Shown here: positions 61,832 through 64,000 of the stretch, one piece after another
Layout: every line of letters starts with the position of its first letter
Position numbering within the stretch: position 1 is the stretch's first letter
NCBI RefSeq assembly: GCF_036010665.1
Contig: NZ_CP108581.1
Span: forward strand, 379,501 to 443,500
DNA length: 64,000 nt
Direction of reading: 5' to 3'
Origin: Microbispora sp. NBC_01189
GTDB taxonomy: Bacteria; Actinomycetota; Actinomycetes; Streptosporangiales; Streptosporangiaceae
The notes under the pieces: generated by a model
Databases searched by the model: none
Told to the model about the DNA's origin: nothing
Seen by the model: only the letters and a program-made list of their open reading frames with translations
Translations under genes and position numbers: made by a program

Positions 61832-62296
61832 TCACGCGCCAGGAAGACATGTCGTCTTGCCACTGACTGCGTATACACCGCTACCCGTCGCATCAAGCAC
61901 GAGCTCGGTCCGCGTCCGCCTGTCGATGACATGCACGGGGCTGGACAAAGGTCCCGCGTTGATCACTTCGTAGGCAGCCACACGATCGACCGCGCCGACC
62001 AACGCGGCCCGGATGTTCTCGGGGCTCGTGGTATGCGAGAGGTCTTTCCCTGTCGCGGCGAAGGTTTGTTTGGCTTTGCCGTCGCCGCAGGGGATGTCTT
62101 TGCCGCCGGGGTCGGTGATGGTCACGTTCTGCGCGTTGCGTTCCTTCAGTAGTTGCAGAATGTGCGCTTTGAGCGTTTGACCCGCTTCCGCTGCCGTAGG
62201 ACTTTCTTCCGAGGAACAGGCCACCGGGGCAAGGAGCGCCAGAAGGAGCACGCCGGCGATGGGGCGTATCCGTGCGGAAAGGGGCGCGCCGAGCAT
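61832..62296 (-). CDS. Lipoprotein
   Basis: 154 residues. The signal peptide ends in the lipobox APVAC (C27). The mature domain has KAHILQLLKERNAQNVTITDPGGKDIPCGDGKAKQTFAATGKD and ends in TTCLPGA, with two cysteines likely disulfide-bonded. It is an extracytoplasmic protein anchored to the outer face of the membrane. The family was not recognised. It ends 2 bp from the large protein gene (convergent) and is divergent from the WXG100-like gene. Confidence 0.75.
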   Translation of the reverse strand: MLGAPLSARIRPIAGVLLLALLAPVACSSEESPTAAEAGQTLKAHILQLLKERNAQNVTITDPGGKDIPCGDGKAKQTFAATGKDLSHTTSPENIRAALVGAVDRVAAYEVINAGPLSSPVHVIDRRTRTELVLDATGSGVYAVSGKTTCLPGA

Positions 62297-62387
62297 CGAA
62301 TCCGCCTCCGTGTCTGGCCGGGACCATATGCGACCACATAATCTCAGGTGTCAGCGCTGCGTGACCATCTCACTTTCGGCCATTGAT

Positions 62388-62720
62388 ATGGGAGCCCGAA
62401 ACGTGCCAATAGATGATGATCTGGTGGCAAACCCGAAACACCACGATCTCCAGGCCGCGCTCGCCACGGTGCGGGAGCACGCCCGGGTCCTGGAGACGTC
62501 GCTTGACCAGGTCTGCGCGCTGTTCGGAGGGCACCCGGTGTGGGTGGGGTCAACGGCCCGCGCCTTCGGCGAGGAACTGAACGGACGCCGCCTCCGGATG
62601 AAGGCCACGATTCAGCACCTGGTCGCCGAGCTGGAAGCGGAGCTCCGCGCGACCCCCGCCAAGATCTCCCGGGGAGCCTTCTCCTCTCAAAGCGCCAGCA
62701 CATGGTTGGCAGGACGGTGA
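62388..62720 (+). CDS. WXG100-like (ESAT-6 superfamily) protein
   Basis: 110 residues from ATG 62388; GTG 62403, with GGAG eight bases upstream, is equally likely (105 residues). It forms a helical hairpin: LQAALATVREHARVLETSLDQVCALFGG, the turn HPVWVGSTARAFGEELNG in place of a WxG motif, then RRLRMKATIQHLVAELEAELRAT. The size, two-helix pattern and turn fit WXG100-type substrates or partners of type VII (ESX) secretion. No EccC ATPase is in the window. It lies next to a lipoprotein and a large helical protein, which may be co-exported. Confidence 0.6.
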   Translation: MGARNVPIDDDLVANPKHHDLQAALATVREHARVLETSLDQVCALFGGHPVWVGSTARAFGEELNGRRLRMKATIQHLVAELEAELRATPAKISRGAFSSQSASTWLAGR

Positions 62721-62750
62721 CTCGCCCGCGATGAGCGGCAATTGTGCTTC

Positions 62751-64000
62751 CTATACTGAGGAGGCCCACAAGCCGGTAGCAGCCGGTGAGCGGACGGCCG
62801 CCAGAGCATCTCGCCACTCACCACTGACCGTGGCCGGTGCGTTGAGTAGGGCGTTGAACTCGTGCGCACGAACTACAACCGTGATGCCGGGTCTCCCGGG
62901 CGTCTGACGAAGCGCCTTCAGGGCGAGACGGCAAGCTTCTTCGGCCTCGCCCGCTTCGGCGAGGGCACTTGCGTAGGCGAACTGCACCAGCGCCGAATCG
63001 TTGGAGTCGGCGCGATAGACATCGTTCACGTGCCGAACCACGACCTCCGCACCGCGCAGATCTCCCAGGTCTGCTCGGCCACGCACCTCGTAGAACTCCC
63101 TCCTGTCATGCTGGAAGGAGAGAATGCCCGGTTGCAGCGCGTCAAGCTCACAGCGGCCGAGTATCTCTCGCGACCGGGACATCGCACGTTCAAACGCGGC
63201 CCTCTCACCGAGGGCGGCGTGAGCGAGAGCAGCGAGGCCCCACAGCCAGGCGATGGCGGGAGTCGCCGCAACCGTCTGTTCAAGGCGCGGGGAGACCATC
63301 GCGAGTGCCGCGCGTGGTTGAGCCGAGTAGGTCGGTATGAGGGTCGCGCTGGCCAGGGCCAAGTCGGCGATCTGACGATCCCCCGCTTCTTCGGCGGCCC
63401 GGGATGCCGCCGAATACCAGCGGCGGGCGAGGGCGAAGTGATCGGCGCAGAAGAGAATCTCCCCTATCACTATCGACAGCTTGGCTCCCACCCGGGTCAG
63501 TCTCTGCTGGATCCTGGTGGGCTGCCTGTGGCCAAGCAGCTCACGCACGCTCGCCAGGTGCATCAGTGCCTCAGGCAGCACTTCCGCCGGAGGCACACGC
63601 CGGCCCAACCGTTCCGCTTCACCCTCCAGGAAATCGAGCCGGACTTCGCCGATGCTCCGGAGGTCGAGGATCTCCTCAAACAGGTCGGGGCCGCGCAACG
63701 CGTGGTCGATCAGTGCACCGGTCAACCCGGCCGCGCCGAGGTGGAACAGCTCGCGTCGGTTCGTCGCCGCCTCCGGGGTGTCTGGGCGCCTCTCGCTCAC
63801 GCCGGGACCTGCTCGCAGTCGATCGCGACCCGCGTCGCATCCTCCAGCGTCGTACGGGGCGAGCAGTTCCGCAACGGTGTGACCCGGAAACATGCGTTCG
63901 AGCACGCGACAGTGGTCGGCCCGCGGTTTGGTCTTGAGGTGGCCCTTCATCCAGCGGCCGAACGCCTCCCTGCTCGGGGACGACCCGATGAGTCTCGTGT
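62751..64000 (-). CDS. HTH-TPR type transcriptional regulator (N-terminus beyond the window)
   Basis: The visible 416 residues read in from the right edge (TRLIGSSPSREAFGRWMKGH) and end at 62751. The LKTKPRADHCRVLERMFPGHTVAELLAPYD block is found right after the XRE-type helix-turn-helix in a large actinobacterial regulator family, so the DNA-binding domain lies just outside. The rest is TPR-like helices (LALASATLIPTYSAQPRAALAMVSPRLE, LGDLRGAEVVVRHVNDVYRAD, ALAEAGEAEEACRLALKALRQT). Members are peptide- or cell-signal-responsive regulators in some species. The target is unknown; the nearest gene, the WXG100-like protein, is convergent. Confidence 0.7.
   Translation of the reverse strand, partial: TRLIGSSPSREAFGRWMKGHLKTKPRADHCRVLERMFPGHTVAELLAPYDAGGCDAGRDRLRAGPGVSERRPDTPEAATNRRELFHLGAAGLTGALIDHALRGPDLFEEILDLRSIGEVRLDFLEGEAERLGRRVPPAEVLPEALMHLASVRELLGHRQPTRIQQRLTRVGAKLSIVIGEILFCADHFALARRWYSAASRAAEEAGDRQIADLALASATLIPTYSAQPRAALAMVSPRLEQTVAATPAIAWLWGLAALAHAALGERAAFERAMSRSREILGRCELDALQPGILSFQHDRREFYEVRGRADLGDLRGAEVVVRHVNDVYRADSNDSALVQFAYASALAEAGEAEEACRLALKALRQTPGRPGITVVVRAHEFNALLNAPATVSGEWRDALAAVRSPAATGLWASSV

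Overview
The window is a stretch of very GC-rich chromosome with GTG and TTG starts and many ATGA/GTGA-type gene overlaps. Its gene content (MoxR/DUF5691/DUF5682/VWA operon, LCP protein, SseB-family protein, LuxR-type large ATPase, HTH-TPR regulator) points to a filamentous actinobacterium, most likely of the Streptosporangiales. The family-level placement is an inference; no rRNA or other species marker is present.

Layout. 1-1884: end of a membrane protein and an LCP-family protein. 1969-11543: leftward block with an enolase-superfamily protein, an MFS transporter and a tightly overlapped four-gene operon (SWIM-C/DUF5691 fusion, MoxR ATPase, DUF5682, VWA). 11646-18576: methyltransferase, DinB-like protein, FAH-family enzyme, giant LuxR regulator and aldehyde dehydrogenase. 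18680-22388: FtsH-like protease with a lipoprotein. 22731-27219: AhpD-like protein, SDR, and a polysaccharide-type cassette (nucleotide-sugar dehydrogenase, GT4, WecA/MraY-like protein) in which two proteins have lost key catalytic residues. 27238-30084: MsiK-type ABC ATPase and a divergent LacI regulator with two matching operators, then glutathione peroxidase. 30430-33063: secreted lysozyme-like protein, two DUF202 proteins, a lipoprotein and a ferritin-like protein. 33100-34960: an IS200/IS605 element (divergent tnpA and tnpB, hairpin ends). 35034-38408: UBP zinc finger, Na+/H+ antiporter and a repeat-rich protein. 38623-46658: DinG-like helicase, peptidase, SGNH hydrolase, the shikimate genes aroQ-aroB-aroK-aroC and a prepilin peptidase. 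46811-49703: small membrane protein, SseB-like protein, and a carbamate kinase/ring-opening amidohydrolase operon. 49827-51172: a decayed zone with a broken doc toxin, broken antitoxin and a duplicated aminotransferase tail; the intact aminotransferase follows. 52814-55111: NB-ARC-TPR protein of visibly lower GC. 55129-59678: DUF418 protein, nitrilase, two small hypotheticals, fused carboxyltransferase and a 51-aa protein. 59787-64000: large protein, lipoprotein and WXG100-like protein (type VII secretion flavour), then an HTH-TPR regulator running off the right edge.

Themes. (1) Several genes carry short in-frame tandem repeats of 12-15 bp units in linker positions. (2) Three metabolic-enzyme homologues (enolase fold, UDP-sugar dehydrogenase, WecA fold) keep the fold but lack catalytic residues. 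(3) The MoxR/DUF5682/VWA operon and the carbamate kinase/ring-opening amidohydrolase pair are the most promising poorly described systems. No tRNA, rRNA, CRISPR array, prophage or classical biosynthetic gene cluster was seen.
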